The notes: generated from the sequence alone by a model not told the origin. A DNA stretch of 5,591 bases from Mycobacterium sp. (GCA_025965815.1 JAOPWF010000080.1:1-5591); one strand, 5' to 3'. Counted from the stretch's first letter, positions 1 through 5,591 are shown. Translations and numbers: made by a program.

Positions 1-298
1 TGACTGCCTGGCCGATGTCGGTCTGCCAGGATGCGACTACGCACTCGCCACCGCAGCGAGTGCCAACCGCGAGGACCTCTGTAGTCCGCTTGGCTATGGC
101 AGCTCCGGACTCCGTCTCGCGGTACGCCTGCCCTATAGGGAAGCCGATTCCCACTGCGTTCATCGGTAGTGCGGTGAAGACATCCTTGATGACGCTGTAG
201 CCATGTCGACTGTCGATGGCACGAGCCGTCCCTAGCCACCATGGACGGTTTCGAGCAGACGTTCGCTCGTACCTTCCAGCGATAGTTATCGTGACGGT
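1..298 (-). other. Unidentified open minus-strand segment, possible gene remnant
   Basis: One minus-strand frame is open for 99 codons from the TGA at 299-301 to the left window edge. I do not recognise the protein. It contains the stretches GRYERTSARNRPWWLG, DVFTALPMNAVGIGFPIG and TRCGGECVVASWQTDIG. There is no convincing start or ribosome binding site, and the only ATG lies mid-frame. Third-position GC in the part nearest the window edge (about 72%) is higher than in the same frame just upstream (about 56%), which is weak support for coding. The same frame continues to base 601 with only two stops (299-301 and 464-466), so it could be a decayed gene whose 3' end lies outside the window. Chance openness in GC-rich DNA is the main alternative. 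Confidence 0.25.
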
Positions 299-695
299 TC
301 ATTCATCCCTACTTCTTCCGGCGCCCTGTGGGGCGGCTCTGGCGCTCGTCACAGTGTCCTTAACCAGTGCGTTGTGGCGCCGTCCCACGAAAGCAGTAAC
401 GTCGCTTCGCCCATCGAAATTCACCAGCGATGAACGACCCCCGGGCAATTCGCATGTACCTGTTCAGGGCCGGGCGGCGATGTTCGAACAGAACGCGACA
501 TCGCCGGCATGGTTTGCCGCCTCACATCCTTGCCGACCGACGGTGACGGACCGGGCATCACGGGCCGATACGGCTGGTGTACAGGCCCGCTGAGAACTGC
601 ATCACCGTGCTATGTGATCGAGGCGATGGGTGGCGTCTCAGCGAGATTTCCTCTGTGGAACAAACATGTAGAGGGCTACGTCCCGCAGGGATGGG
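299..695. other. Stretch without an identifiable gene
   Basis: I find no recognisable protein family, RNA gene, repeat or terminator here. Plus-strand open frames exist, such as 216-593, but their translations are Ser/Thr/Pro/Arg-rich without domain character and lack a ribosome binding site. Base composition is less GC-biased than in the genes on the right. The stretch lies beyond the 3' end of the broken nucleosidase gene and is probably non-coding or eroded sequence. Confidence 0.4.
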
Positions 696-1053
696 TCAGA
701 GCACTGGCAAAAGACGACGCACGATAGTGGAGGACAAGGCTGCCGCCTCTTCGGTGAACGTAAGGAAGTCAATGCTCGAATCATCGCCTGCCAGATCGGA
801 CAGTGCCGGACAGTGCCTGGATCATGAGCCACGGAATCCCGAACGACTCACAGACCTGTGCAACGGCACCGCCTTCCATCTCGACTGCCAGACCGTTGAA
901 ATCATCGTGCAACAGGACCCGAGTCGGTTCGGAATTGACATACTGGTCGCCAGTCAGCACCGTGCCGTAGGTAACGGTCGGAGGCCCTCCATCCAGCACG
1001 GCATCATCCACACGCCGATGATGGACGAAATGGACACTGACCAGGTCTCGTAG
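696..1053 (-). pseudogene. MTA/SAH nucleosidase-family gene, 5'-truncated and frameshifted
   Basis: The product would belong to the nucleoside phosphorylase / 5'-methylthioadenosine/S-adenosylhomocysteine nucleosidase family, cytosolic enzymes that cleave the N-glycosidic bond of MTA and SAH in the methionine salvage and activated methyl cycles. In frame from about 1011 downward I read [11 protein letters not shown], then [20 protein letters not shown], which carries the family's MEGGA/AVAQV substrate-binding motif, then IQALS. After IQALS the frame runs into nonsense and stops at 782. A perfect 10-bp tandem duplication (797-806 and 807-816, CGGACAGTGC) sits exactly there. Reading with one copy restores [12 protein letters not shown], the family's Ser-Asp motif with its catalytic Asp, and an ending of IVRRLLPVL before a TGA at 696-698. 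The recoverable part is about 100 to 115 aa, against roughly 230-250 for the family. The N-terminal half is missing: similarity fades by about 1053, where debris of another gene begins. A sequencing error is unlikely to produce an exact 10-bp duplication. Confidence 0.82.
797..816. repeat. 10-bp perfect tandem duplication causing a frameshift
   Basis: CGGACAGTGC occurs twice back to back. Ten bases are not a multiple of three, so the insertion shifts the frame of the minus-strand nucleosidase gene. Deleting one copy in silico restores about 35 further codons that match the end of the family. It therefore looks like a replication-slippage duplication. Confidence 0.9.
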
Positions 1054-1191
1054 ATCATCTCGCAGACTCCCGCGGGACGCACCGGCCAGCCACAGGACAT
1101 TGCCGCCGGAGCGGTCTACCTGGCCACCGATGAAGCCGGCTTCGTCACCGGTGCAGAACTACGATTTGATGGCGGCTACACCGTCCAGTGA
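1054..1191 (+). pseudogene. C-terminal remnant of a short-chain dehydrogenase/reductase
   Basis: The frame between the stop at 1051-1053 and the TGA at 1189-1191 encodes about 45 residues that match the end of a classical SDR. It reads [15 protein letters not shown], then [16 protein letters not shown], then FDGGYTVQ. These are the conserved GR.G.PxDIA, SD.A.F.TG and DGG elements that follow the active site in this family. The cofactor-binding and catalytic parts (TGxxxGxG, NNAG, YxxxK) are absent, since the sequence to the left is the nucleosidase remnant on the other strand. No start codon or ribosome binding site is seen, so it is very unlikely to be expressed as an enzyme. It differs from the end of the intact SDR at 1260-2012 and is not a simple duplicate of it. 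Confidence 0.8.
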
Positions 1192-1259
1192 CCGCTCGCC
1201 ACCGTCAACACGGCGCGCGTACCGCCACGGCGAATTTCACGGAATACGCTCGGCCCGCA

Positions 1260-2012
1260 CTACGTCTGCGCCAACGCCGCGTCGACCAGCAACGTGTCCC
1301 CGGAGACGAAGGACGCCTCATCGCAGAGCAGCCAGGCAATCGCGTTGGCGATCTCCCCGGGCTGAGCAGCCCGGCCACCGGGCTGCCTGGACGCATACAG
1401 CTTTTGAGGATTCCCGGGAATGGAGCGACATAGCGTCGTCGTCGCCACTATTCCCGGGGCCACCGCGTTGACCCGGATGTTGTCGGCCGCGTACTCGATC
1501 GCCGCTGATTTGGTCAGGCCGATCACGCCGTGTTTGGCCGCGACATAGGCTCCAATTCCCGGTTCGGGCTTGACTCCGGCCACCGACGCGACGTTCACGA
1601 TCACCCCGCCGCCCGAGTGCAGGAAGTGTTTGAGTTCGGCGCGCAGGCAAAAGAACAGGCCCCGAAGGTCGATAGCGTGCACGCGGTCCCATGCGCCGGT
1701 ATCAAGCTCATGGATTCGACGGGGCGGGCGCTGGCTGACTCCGGCATTGTTCACCGCGCCGTCGAATCGGCCGAACGTGTCCAGCGCGAAGCGCACAAGC
1801 GCGTCGGCGTCGGACTCTTTGCTCACATCGATGGGCACGAACGCGGCGTGGCCGCCTGCGGCTGTGACCTCTGCGGCTAAGCGATTGCCAGCGTCATCGT
1901 CGAGATCGGCAATGACGACACTCGCGCCGTCTTCGCTCAGCTTCCTCACGGTCGCTTCGCCGATGCCTGCACCGCCACCGGTTACCGCGAGGACCCTGTT
2001 TGTGAACGTCAC
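1260..2012 (-). CDS. Short-chain dehydrogenase/reductase (SDR) family oxidoreductase
   Basis: A complete 250-aa classical SDR, a cytosolic NAD(P)-dependent oxidoreductase; the substrate cannot be read from sequence. Visible motifs are the cofactor glycine motif TGGGAGIG (residues 11-18), Asp36 at the end of beta-2 (VVIAD, which usually favours NAD over NADP), NNAG (88-91), Ser143 in VNVASVAG, and the catalytic YVAAK (Tyr156, Lys160), followed by IRVNAVAPGIV. Two oddities stand out. The position of the catalytic-tetrad Asn (usually N-x-x-G) is Asp115 (IDLRG), and the usual C-terminal DGG is DAA (LLVDAALAQT). The GTG start at 2010-2012 is supported by AGGGAG (2018-2023) five bases upstream. Its 3' end converges on the SDR remnant at 1054-1191. 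It lies 96 bp downstream of ohr on the same strand, and a copy of the 23-bp box precedes it. Length, fold motifs and codon usage argue for a maintained gene. Confidence 0.93.
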   Translation of the reverse strand: MTFTNRVLAVTGGGAGIGEATVRKLSEDGASVVIADLDDDAGNRLAAEVTAAGGHAAFVPIDVSKESDADALVRFALDTFGRFDGAVNNAGVSQRPPRRIHELDTGAWDRVHAIDLRGLFFCLRAELKHFLHSGGGVIVNVASVAGVKPEPGIGAYVAAKHGVIGLTKSAAIEYAADNIRVNAVAPGIVATTTLCRSIPGNPQKLYASRQPGGRAAQPGEIANAIAWLLCDEASFVSGDTLLVDAALAQT

Positions 2013-2056
2013 AATTGCTCCCTGTTTGCCGCACGGTGTTGAGCCGCATCATCGTC

Positions 2057-2070
2057 GATATTGATATGTA
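2057..2070 (-). promoter_or_regulatory. AT-rich segment, possible -10 region of the SDR gene
   Basis: Read on the minus strand this is TACATATCAATATC, the most AT-rich segment in the gap before the SDR start. It begins about 22 bases downstream of the 23-bp box. A similar TATCTAT lies about 22 bases after the box before the gene at 5506. Neither is a clean consensus hexamer, so the assignment is tentative. Confidence 0.3.
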
Positions 2071-2091
2071 CGAGACCACGTTTGGCGGTCA

Positions 2092-2114
2092 TCAATCCTC
2101 AGTAACGCCTACTG
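2092..2114 (-). promoter_or_regulatory. 23-bp box, copy A, upstream of the SDR gene
   Basis: Read toward the SDR gene, the copy is CAGTAG, four bases (GCGT), then TACTGAGGATTGA. It matches copy C (5409-5431) at 18 of 23 positions, with four of the five differences in the spacer after CAGTAG. It ends 79 bp before the SDR GTG. It overlaps the last bases and stop codon of ohr (stop at 2109-2111), so part of it is also ohr coding sequence. The outer arms CAGTA/TACTG form an inverted repeat. It is probably an operator; the binding protein is not shown by the sequence. Confidence 0.6.
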
Positions 2115-2560
2115 GACCGGGGGGGTTCTGCTGACCGGCTCACCGTCGAGCGAGATCTCGACGTCGATGTTGCCTCGGGTGGCATTGGCGTACGGGCACA
2201 TCTGATGCGCTTCTCGCACGAGTTGGGCGGCCGTCTCGCGATCGCCGATTGACGGCAGCGCGACGTCGAGTGTGGCGGCGAGTGTGAAACCTCCGTCCGC
2301 GGTGGGAAGGAGACTCATCGCCGAGTCGATGGTGATCTCACCGGCATCCAGGTGATGACGGCGCGCGAGGACGCCCAGAGTGCTGTCGAAACTAGCTGCG
2401 TACCCGATGGCGAAAAGCTCCTCTGGGTTGTCCCCCCGCCCGGGCCGCCCATCTGCTTGGGTGCGCGAAGGTCCACCTCCAGCTCGCCGTCGGCGGTTCG
2501 AGCGTGACCCTCGCGGCCGCCGGTGACGTGTGCGTGCGCGGTGTAGAGGACCTTGGCCAT
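2109..2560 (-). pseudogene. ohr: Organic hydroperoxide resistance protein (Ohr/OsmC family), frameshifted
   Basis: Ohr enzymes are small cytosolic thiol peroxidases that reduce organic and fatty-acid hydroperoxides. The reading starts at ATG 2558-2560, preceded by an excellent AAAGGAG (2567-2573), and gives MAKVLYTAHAHVTGG with the active-site Arg (about residue 16) and KQMGGPGG. At a run of six G (C6 on plus, 2432-2437) the frame breaks. One more base there would continue into DNPEELFAIGYAASF, which carries the conserved Glu, and then the C-terminal CPYANATRGNIDV with the resolving Cys (about residue 122). The corrected protein would be 150 aa, normal for the family (about 140). The second anomaly is that the peroxidatic Cys of GYAACF is Ser (AGT at 2391-2393). 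A homopolymer sequencing error could explain the frameshift but not the Cys-to-Ser change, so loss of function is likely. A homologue with altered chemistry is the alternative if the frameshift is not real. No adjacent ohrR-type MarR gene is present. Confidence 0.83.
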
Positions 2561-2618
2561 CGAGTGCTCCTTTCAAGTGCCCGGTTTTGACAGCTCCAGC
2601 GCACTACAACCGAGCGGA

Positions 2619-2641
2619 TCGGTCTTCCGTAGTCGCTACTG
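2619..2641 (-). promoter_or_regulatory. 23-bp box, copy B, in the ohr / LuxR divergent gap
   Basis: Read toward ohr, the copy is CAGTAGCGACTAC followed by GGAAGACCGA. It matches copy C at 20 of 23 positions and has an identical 13-base start. It ends 58 bp before the ohr ATG. The inner core is an inverted repeat (GTAG-N3-CTAC), centred about 61 bp upstream of the LuxR-family GTG on the other strand, so one site could serve both divergent genes. Confidence 0.65.
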
Positions 2642-2682
2642 AATGCCGCGCGGGAGCCGCCTGTGCGGCTCGGCCGGCTGCG

Positions 2683-2694
2683 TACGCTCGAAGG
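2683..2694 (+). promoter_or_regulatory. Candidate -10 element for a leaderless LuxR-family transcript
   Basis: TACGCT (2683-2688) fits the actinobacterial -10 pattern TAnnnT. Six bases separate it from the GTG at 2695, which puts the expected transcription start on or next to the start codon. There is no Shine-Dalgarno sequence at the right spacing. No good -35 hexamer is visible 16-19 bases upstream, which is common for mycobacterial promoters. Confidence 0.5.
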
Positions 2695-5325
2695 GTGGAT
2701 GCATGGCCGCTGGTCGGTCGGCGCGAAGAGTTGGCTCGCTTGACCGCCGCCGTGGTCGCCCGGCGGGGGGCTGTGATCACCGGTCCACCCGGAGTGGGCA
2801 AGACCACCCTGGCCATGACCGGTGTGGAGCTGGCACAGGACCGGGGGCGGTCGCTGGCGCGCACGACCGCCACCCGAGCATCGCGGCGATTGCCGTTCGG
2901 GGCATTCGCGTCGTTTCTACCCCCCGACCCGGGCGGTGATCGCTTCTCCCGACAGGACCATGGCGAGTTGCTGCGACGTTATGTCCGGGCGGTCGTCGAT
3001 GGCGCAGGAGGGAAGCCGCTGGTGGTGTTCGTCGACGACGCCCATCTCCTCGACGACGGATCGGCCCTACTCCTTCAGCAGCTGGCCCTGACCGGCGCGG
3101 CCACGGTCCTGGCCACCGTGCGGTCGGGTGAGCCGGCGCCCGACCCGGTGGTGGCCTTGTGGAAGGACGGCCCGGCCGAACGCATCGAGCTCGGCGTCCT
3201 CGACGACGCGGCGGTCGAAGAGCTGCTGGTCTCGGCGCTGGGCGCCCCGGTAGACCCGGCGTCGATGCGACAACTCATCCAACGCAGCCAGGGCAATCCG
3301 CTGTTCCTGCGGGAGCTGGTGACCGGGGCGCTCGAGACCGGCGAGCTGGTCGAAGAGGTGGTCGGGATGTGGCGCCTTCGCGGCGACCTGCACCCCACAG
3401 AGCGCCTGGTTGAGATGGCGGCGCAGCGGTTGGCCGATCTAACCGGTCCCGAGCGGGCCGTCCTGGAGCTCCTCACGCTGGGCGAGCCGCTGGAGTTGGT
3501 CGAACTGGACCAGTTGGCCGAACCCGCCGCTGTCGAAACCCTCGAACGCAAGGGTCTGATCACTAGCCGCGTGGACGGCTGCCGCGTCCGGATGTGGTTG
3601 TCCCACCCCATCTTCGGGGACGTCTTGAGCGTGGGCATCAGCGCGGTGCGCGAGCGGGCCATCGCCCGGTCGCTGGCCGAGCTGATCGAGACACCCGGCG
3701 GCCCGCGCCGGAACGACACGCTGTTGCTGGCGTCGCTGCGTCTGATCGGCGGTGGCGGCAGCCCCAAACTTCTGCTGTCCGGGGCAATCAGCGCCCGCGC
3801 CCACCACGACTACTCCCTGGCCGAACGGCTGGCCCGCGCGGCCGTAGAGGAGGGCGGCGGCTTCGAAGCCCGCCTTGTGGCCGCCGAGGCCGCCCACGCC
3901 CAGGGCCGGCCCAAGCAGGCCGAAGACGAGCTGACAGCGCTGGCCGCGCAAGCCGTGAGCGACGCCGAACAAGCCCGAGTTGCCTTGCTGCGCTTCGACA
4001 ATGCCTACCTCCTCCAGGGCTGCGCCAACCTTCGGCTGATCGACGACGCGGCCGACGCCATCACCGATCGGTTCTGGCATGACGAACTGATGACCAGACG
4101 GTTTTTAGTGATGAGCACGACCAGCGGGCCGCGCGCAACCGTGGAGACCGCCTCGGCGCTGCTTGAGGGCTTCGGCTCGCGACCGCTCACCGCCGCGCAT
4201 GTGGCGGTGTCCTACAGCTTGATCCGGCTCGGTCGCCTCGACGACGCCATCCAGCTACTCACCCCACCCCCCGACAGCGCAGCAATACCCGAGTCCGACG
4301 AACCGTGGGACCAGTGGGCACTGTTTGTCGCCCGTGTCGTTGCGCTGGTGTACGCAGGCCGTTTTGGCGAGGCGGAGGAACTCCTCACCGTTGCGTACAG
4401 CCGGGTCGTCGATCAACCGGCGGCAGAAGCGAGGGCCTACGTTGCCGGATGGTTTGCGGTGTTGCATCTCGAAACAGGATGCGCGATGAGCGCGTTTCGA
4501 CGTGCCGGCGAGTCCTATACCTTGTTCCGGCAGCTCGGGCGTACTGTGCCGGCGGGCCTGAGCTGCGTCGCCGGCGCGCAGGCTTTTGCGCTGACTGGGC
4601 AGGCCGACCGCGCCACCGAGACGCTCACCGCCCGCGACGCGCTCGGCTTGCCAACCGTTCCGGTGACCGAGACCGACCTGCTGGCGGCCCGGGCCTGGAC
4701 TGCAGTCGCCGCCGGGAACCTACCTGCCGCGCGGCAACTGCTCGAACGGGCCGCCGACTACGGTGAAGAGGTCGGTGACCTCATCGGCGCCACCAGCGCG
4801 CTGCACGGCCTGGCCCGCCTCGGCCAGGCCCGCCATGTGGCTACCCGCCTGGCGGCGTTGGCCGACGAAGTCGATGGCGATCTGGTGGCCGCCCGCGTCG
4901 CCTACACCAACGGAGTGGCCGCCCGGAATGCCGACGCGCTCAACCAGGTCTCCTCCGACTTCGAGGACCTGGGCGCACTCCTCTACGCCGGCGAAGCCCG
5001 CGCCGAAGCCGCCGTCGTTCTCCGCCACGCCGGTAGGGCCCGCGAAGGCGCCGCTGCCGAGCGGCACGCGGCACGACTGCTGGCCCGCTGCGAAGGCGCC
5101 GCCACGCCTCCGGTCCGGTTGATCATGGCCCGGGTGCGACTCACACCCGCCGAACTGGACGCCGCCGTGCACGCCGCCGCAGGTCGCTCCAACAAACAGA
5201 TCGCCGGCGACATGCATCTCTCGGTCCGGACCGTCGAAAGCCACCTCCAGCGGGTCTACGAGAAACTCGCGGTCTCCGGGCGCCACGAACTTGCCGATGC
5301 GCTGCCCGACCACAAACCCATCTGA
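2695..5325 (+). CDS. LAL-type LuxR family transcriptional regulator with N-terminal ATPase domain
   Basis: An 876-aa protein of the large ATP-binding LuxR class (MalT-like, STAND-type signalling ATPases), which bind DNA through the C-terminus once a signal and ATP reorganise the protein. The N-terminus opens with LVGRREELARL, typical of AAA_16 domains. Walker A GPPGVGKT is at residues 30-37, Walker B LVVFVDDAH at 109-117, and GNPLFLRELV near 200. Residues of about 370-810 are an Ala-rich helical region resembling TPR-like repeats, the usual sensor arm. The LuxR helix-turn-helix occupies about 813-876: LTPAELDAAV, SNKQIAG, LSVRTVESHLQRVYEKL. The GTG at 2695 was chosen because the conserved ATPase begins directly after it and a -10 element sits six bases upstream. 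The frame is open back to 2530, but that would overlap ohr. The gene is divergent from ohr, with box copy B between them. The ligand is unknown. GC-rich codon use and full length indicate an intact gene. Confidence 0.95.
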   Translation: MDAWPLVGRREELARLTAAVVARRGAVITGPPGVGKTTLAMTGVELAQDRGRSLARTTATRASRRLPFGAFASFLPPDPGGDRFSRQDHGELLRRYVRAVVDGAGGKPLVVFVDDAHLLDDGSALLLQQLALTGAATVLATVRSGEPAPDPVVALWKDGPAERIELGVLDDAAVEELLVSALGAPVDPASMRQLIQRSQGNPLFLRELVTGALETGELVEEVVGMWRLRGDLHPTERLVEMAAQRLADLTGPERAVLELLTLGEPLELVELDQLAEPAAVETLERKGLITSRVDGCRVRMWLSHPIFGDVLSVGISAVRERAIARSLAELIETPGGPRRNDTLLLASLRLIGGGGSPKLLLSGAISARAHHDYSLAERLARAAVEEGGGFEARLVAAEAAHAQGRPKQAEDELTALAAQAVSDAEQARVALLRFDNAYLLQGCANLRLIDDAADAITDRFWHDELMTRRFLVMSTTSGPRATVETASALLEGFGSRPLTAAHVAVSYSLIRLGRLDDAIQLLTPPPDSAAIPESDEPWDQWALFVARVVALVYAGRFGEAEELLTVAYSRVVDQPAAEARAYVAGWFAVLHLETGCAMSAFRRAGESYTLFRQLGRTVPAGLSCVAGAQAFALTGQADRATETLTARDALGLPTVPVTETDLLAARAWTAVAAGNLPAARQLLERAADYGEEVGDLIGATSALHGLARLGQARHVATRLAALADEVDGDLVAARVAYTNGVAARNADALNQVSSDFEDLGALLYAGEARAEAAVVLRHAGRAREGAAAERHAARLLARCEGAATPPVRLIMARVRLTPAELDAAVHAAAGRSNKQIAGDMHLSVRTVESHLQRVYEKLAVSGRHELADALPDHKPI

Positions 5326-5351
5326 CCGGCAACCACGCTCGTGCCATGCTC

Positions 5352-5379
5352 GGGCCAGCGTCTCGAGGCGCTGCGGCCC
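5352..5379 (+). terminator. GC-rich hairpin after the LuxR-family gene
   Basis: GGGCC (5352-5356) pairs with GGCCC (5375-5379), and inside it AGCG pairs with CGCT (5369-5372), extended by a U-G and a C-G pair around a TCGA loop, with a two-base bulge. It starts 26 bases after the stop codon. There is no T-run behind it, so it would be a U-tract-less terminator of the kind often proposed for actinobacteria. It could also be incidental in GC-rich DNA. Confidence 0.4.
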
Positions 5380-5408
5380 AGCCGCTCAGTGGTCCGAACC
5401 CCAGAGTC

Positions 5409-5431
5409 CAGTAGCGACTACTGAGGACTGA
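5409..5431 (+). promoter_or_regulatory. 23-bp box, copy C, upstream of the gene at 5506
   Basis: The copy reads CAGTAGCGACTACTG followed by AGGACTGA. The first 15 bases are a perfect 6-bp inverted repeat with a CGA spacer, the most symmetrical of the three copies. It ends 74 bp before the ATG at 5506. A TATCTAT about 22 bases downstream (5454-5460) could contribute to a -10 region. Its place after the hairpin suggests the downstream gene has its own regulated promoter. Confidence 0.65.
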
Positions 5432-5505
5432 CCTGCGCCACGGTGGTGGGCTGTATCTATGAACGCGGCTGCAATGGCCACGATTTGATGAGGATGGAGA
5501 AACCA

Positions 5506-5591
5506 ATGGCCCAAAACGAAGGGGCCGGCAAGGGCGACGGGCCGGTGGTGGGCGCTTTGGAGCCGAAATCGGTCGTTTTGCGCTACTACGC
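5506..5591 (+). CDS. Start of an unidentified protein gene, cut by the window edge
   Basis: ATG at 5506 is preceded by GGAG (5496-5499) at six bases spacing within AGGATGGAGAAACCA, a good ribosome binding site. The 28 visible codons begin MAQNEGAGKGDGPVVG and continue ALEPKSVVLRYYA, still open at the edge. The Gly/Lys/Asp-rich N-terminus looks like a flexible lead-in rather than a signal peptide. Too little is visible to assign a family. It is separated from the LuxR-family gene by 180 bp containing a hairpin and box copy C, so it is probably transcribed separately and may be a target of that regulator. Confidence 0.7.
   Translation, partial: MAQNEGAGKGDGPVVGALEPKSVVLRYY

Noticed and set aside
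393..408. Half-match to the box beginning CAGTAACG
   Set aside because: Only the first half resembles copy A; the second arm and the conserved 3' part are missing.
216..593. 125-aa plus-strand open frame
   Set aside because: Composition typical of a non-coding frame in GC-rich DNA, no ribosome binding site and no recognisable domain.
942..954. Inverted repeat ACTGG-TCG-CCAGT as a fourth operator
   Set aside because: It has the opposite arm order to the box and lies inside the codons for the conserved GDQY motif of the nucleosidase remnant, so it is explained by coding sequence.
1192..1259. Bidirectional terminator in the convergent gap after the SDR gene
   Set aside because: Only a 4-bp GGCG/CGCC stem can be drawn, with no T-run; not enough to call.
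1100..1471. 123-aa plus-strand open frame
   Set aside because: It overlaps both the SDR remnant and the intact SDR gene in other frames, and its Arg/Pro/Ser-rich translation has no domain.
2587..2592. Perfect TTGACA on the plus strand as a -35 for the LuxR-family gene
   Set aside because: No acceptable -10 lies 16-19 bases downstream, and it is about 100 bases upstream of the start codon.
2530..2694. Extending the LuxR-family protein to an upstream start at 2530
   Set aside because: The added residues have no domain character, would overlap the start of ohr and cross the repeated box. The GTG at 2695 directly precedes the conserved ATPase motif and has a -10 element at leaderless spacing.
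3439..4080. Long minus-strand open frame of 213 aa inside the regulator gene
   Set aside because: Antisense shadow of a strongly coding gene with high third-position GC; no start signal of its own.
4720..5313. 197-aa minus-strand open frame
   Set aside because: Antisense shadow of the C-terminal part of the LuxR-family gene, including its helix-turn-helix codons.
1..5591. tRNA, rRNA, CRISPR array, insertion sequence or phage attachment site
   Set aside because: No cloverleaf, regularly spaced repeats, transposase motifs or terminal inverted repeats were seen on either strand.

Overview
The window looks like a stretch of an actinobacterial chromosome, most likely a mycobacterium or close relative. 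The clear genes are GC-rich with strongly GC-biased third codon positions, GTG starts are used, and the regulator has a leaderless-type start. The genus is an inference from style and gene families, not from a marker gene.

Layout. Bases 1-695 hold no gene I can identify; one unrecognised minus-strand segment (1-298) has weak coding character. Bases 696-1191 are gene debris: the 3' part of an MTA/SAH-nucleosidase-type gene (minus strand), broken by a 10-bp tandem duplication, abuts head-to-head the last 45 codons of a short-chain dehydrogenase (SDR) gene (plus strand). Bases 1260-2012 (minus) encode a complete 250-aa SDR oxidoreductase. Bases 2109-2560 (minus) hold an organic hydroperoxide resistance (Ohr/OsmC) gene with a frameshift at a C6/G6 run and a Ser in place of the peroxidatic Cys. 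Bases 2695-5325 (plus) encode an 876-aa LAL-type regulator, with an N-terminal AAA-type ATPase and a C-terminal LuxR helix-turn-helix. After a GC-rich hairpin, a new plus-strand gene starts at 5506 and runs off the window.

The main new observation is a 23-bp DNA element present three times, only around intergenic sequence: before the SDR gene, between ohr and the LuxR gene, and before the gene at 5506. Its core is an inverted repeat, CAGTAG-N3-CTACTG. All three copies match best when read toward the SDR, ohr and 5506 genes respectively, and they end 58-79 bp before those starts. The simplest model is a local regulon in which the LAL regulator binds this element, controls the three flanking genes and perhaps itself. 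That model is inference; the repeats are directly visible.

The contrast between the intact regulator and SDR, the damaged ohr and the debris to the left suggests a decaying accessory region around a still maintained regulatory core.
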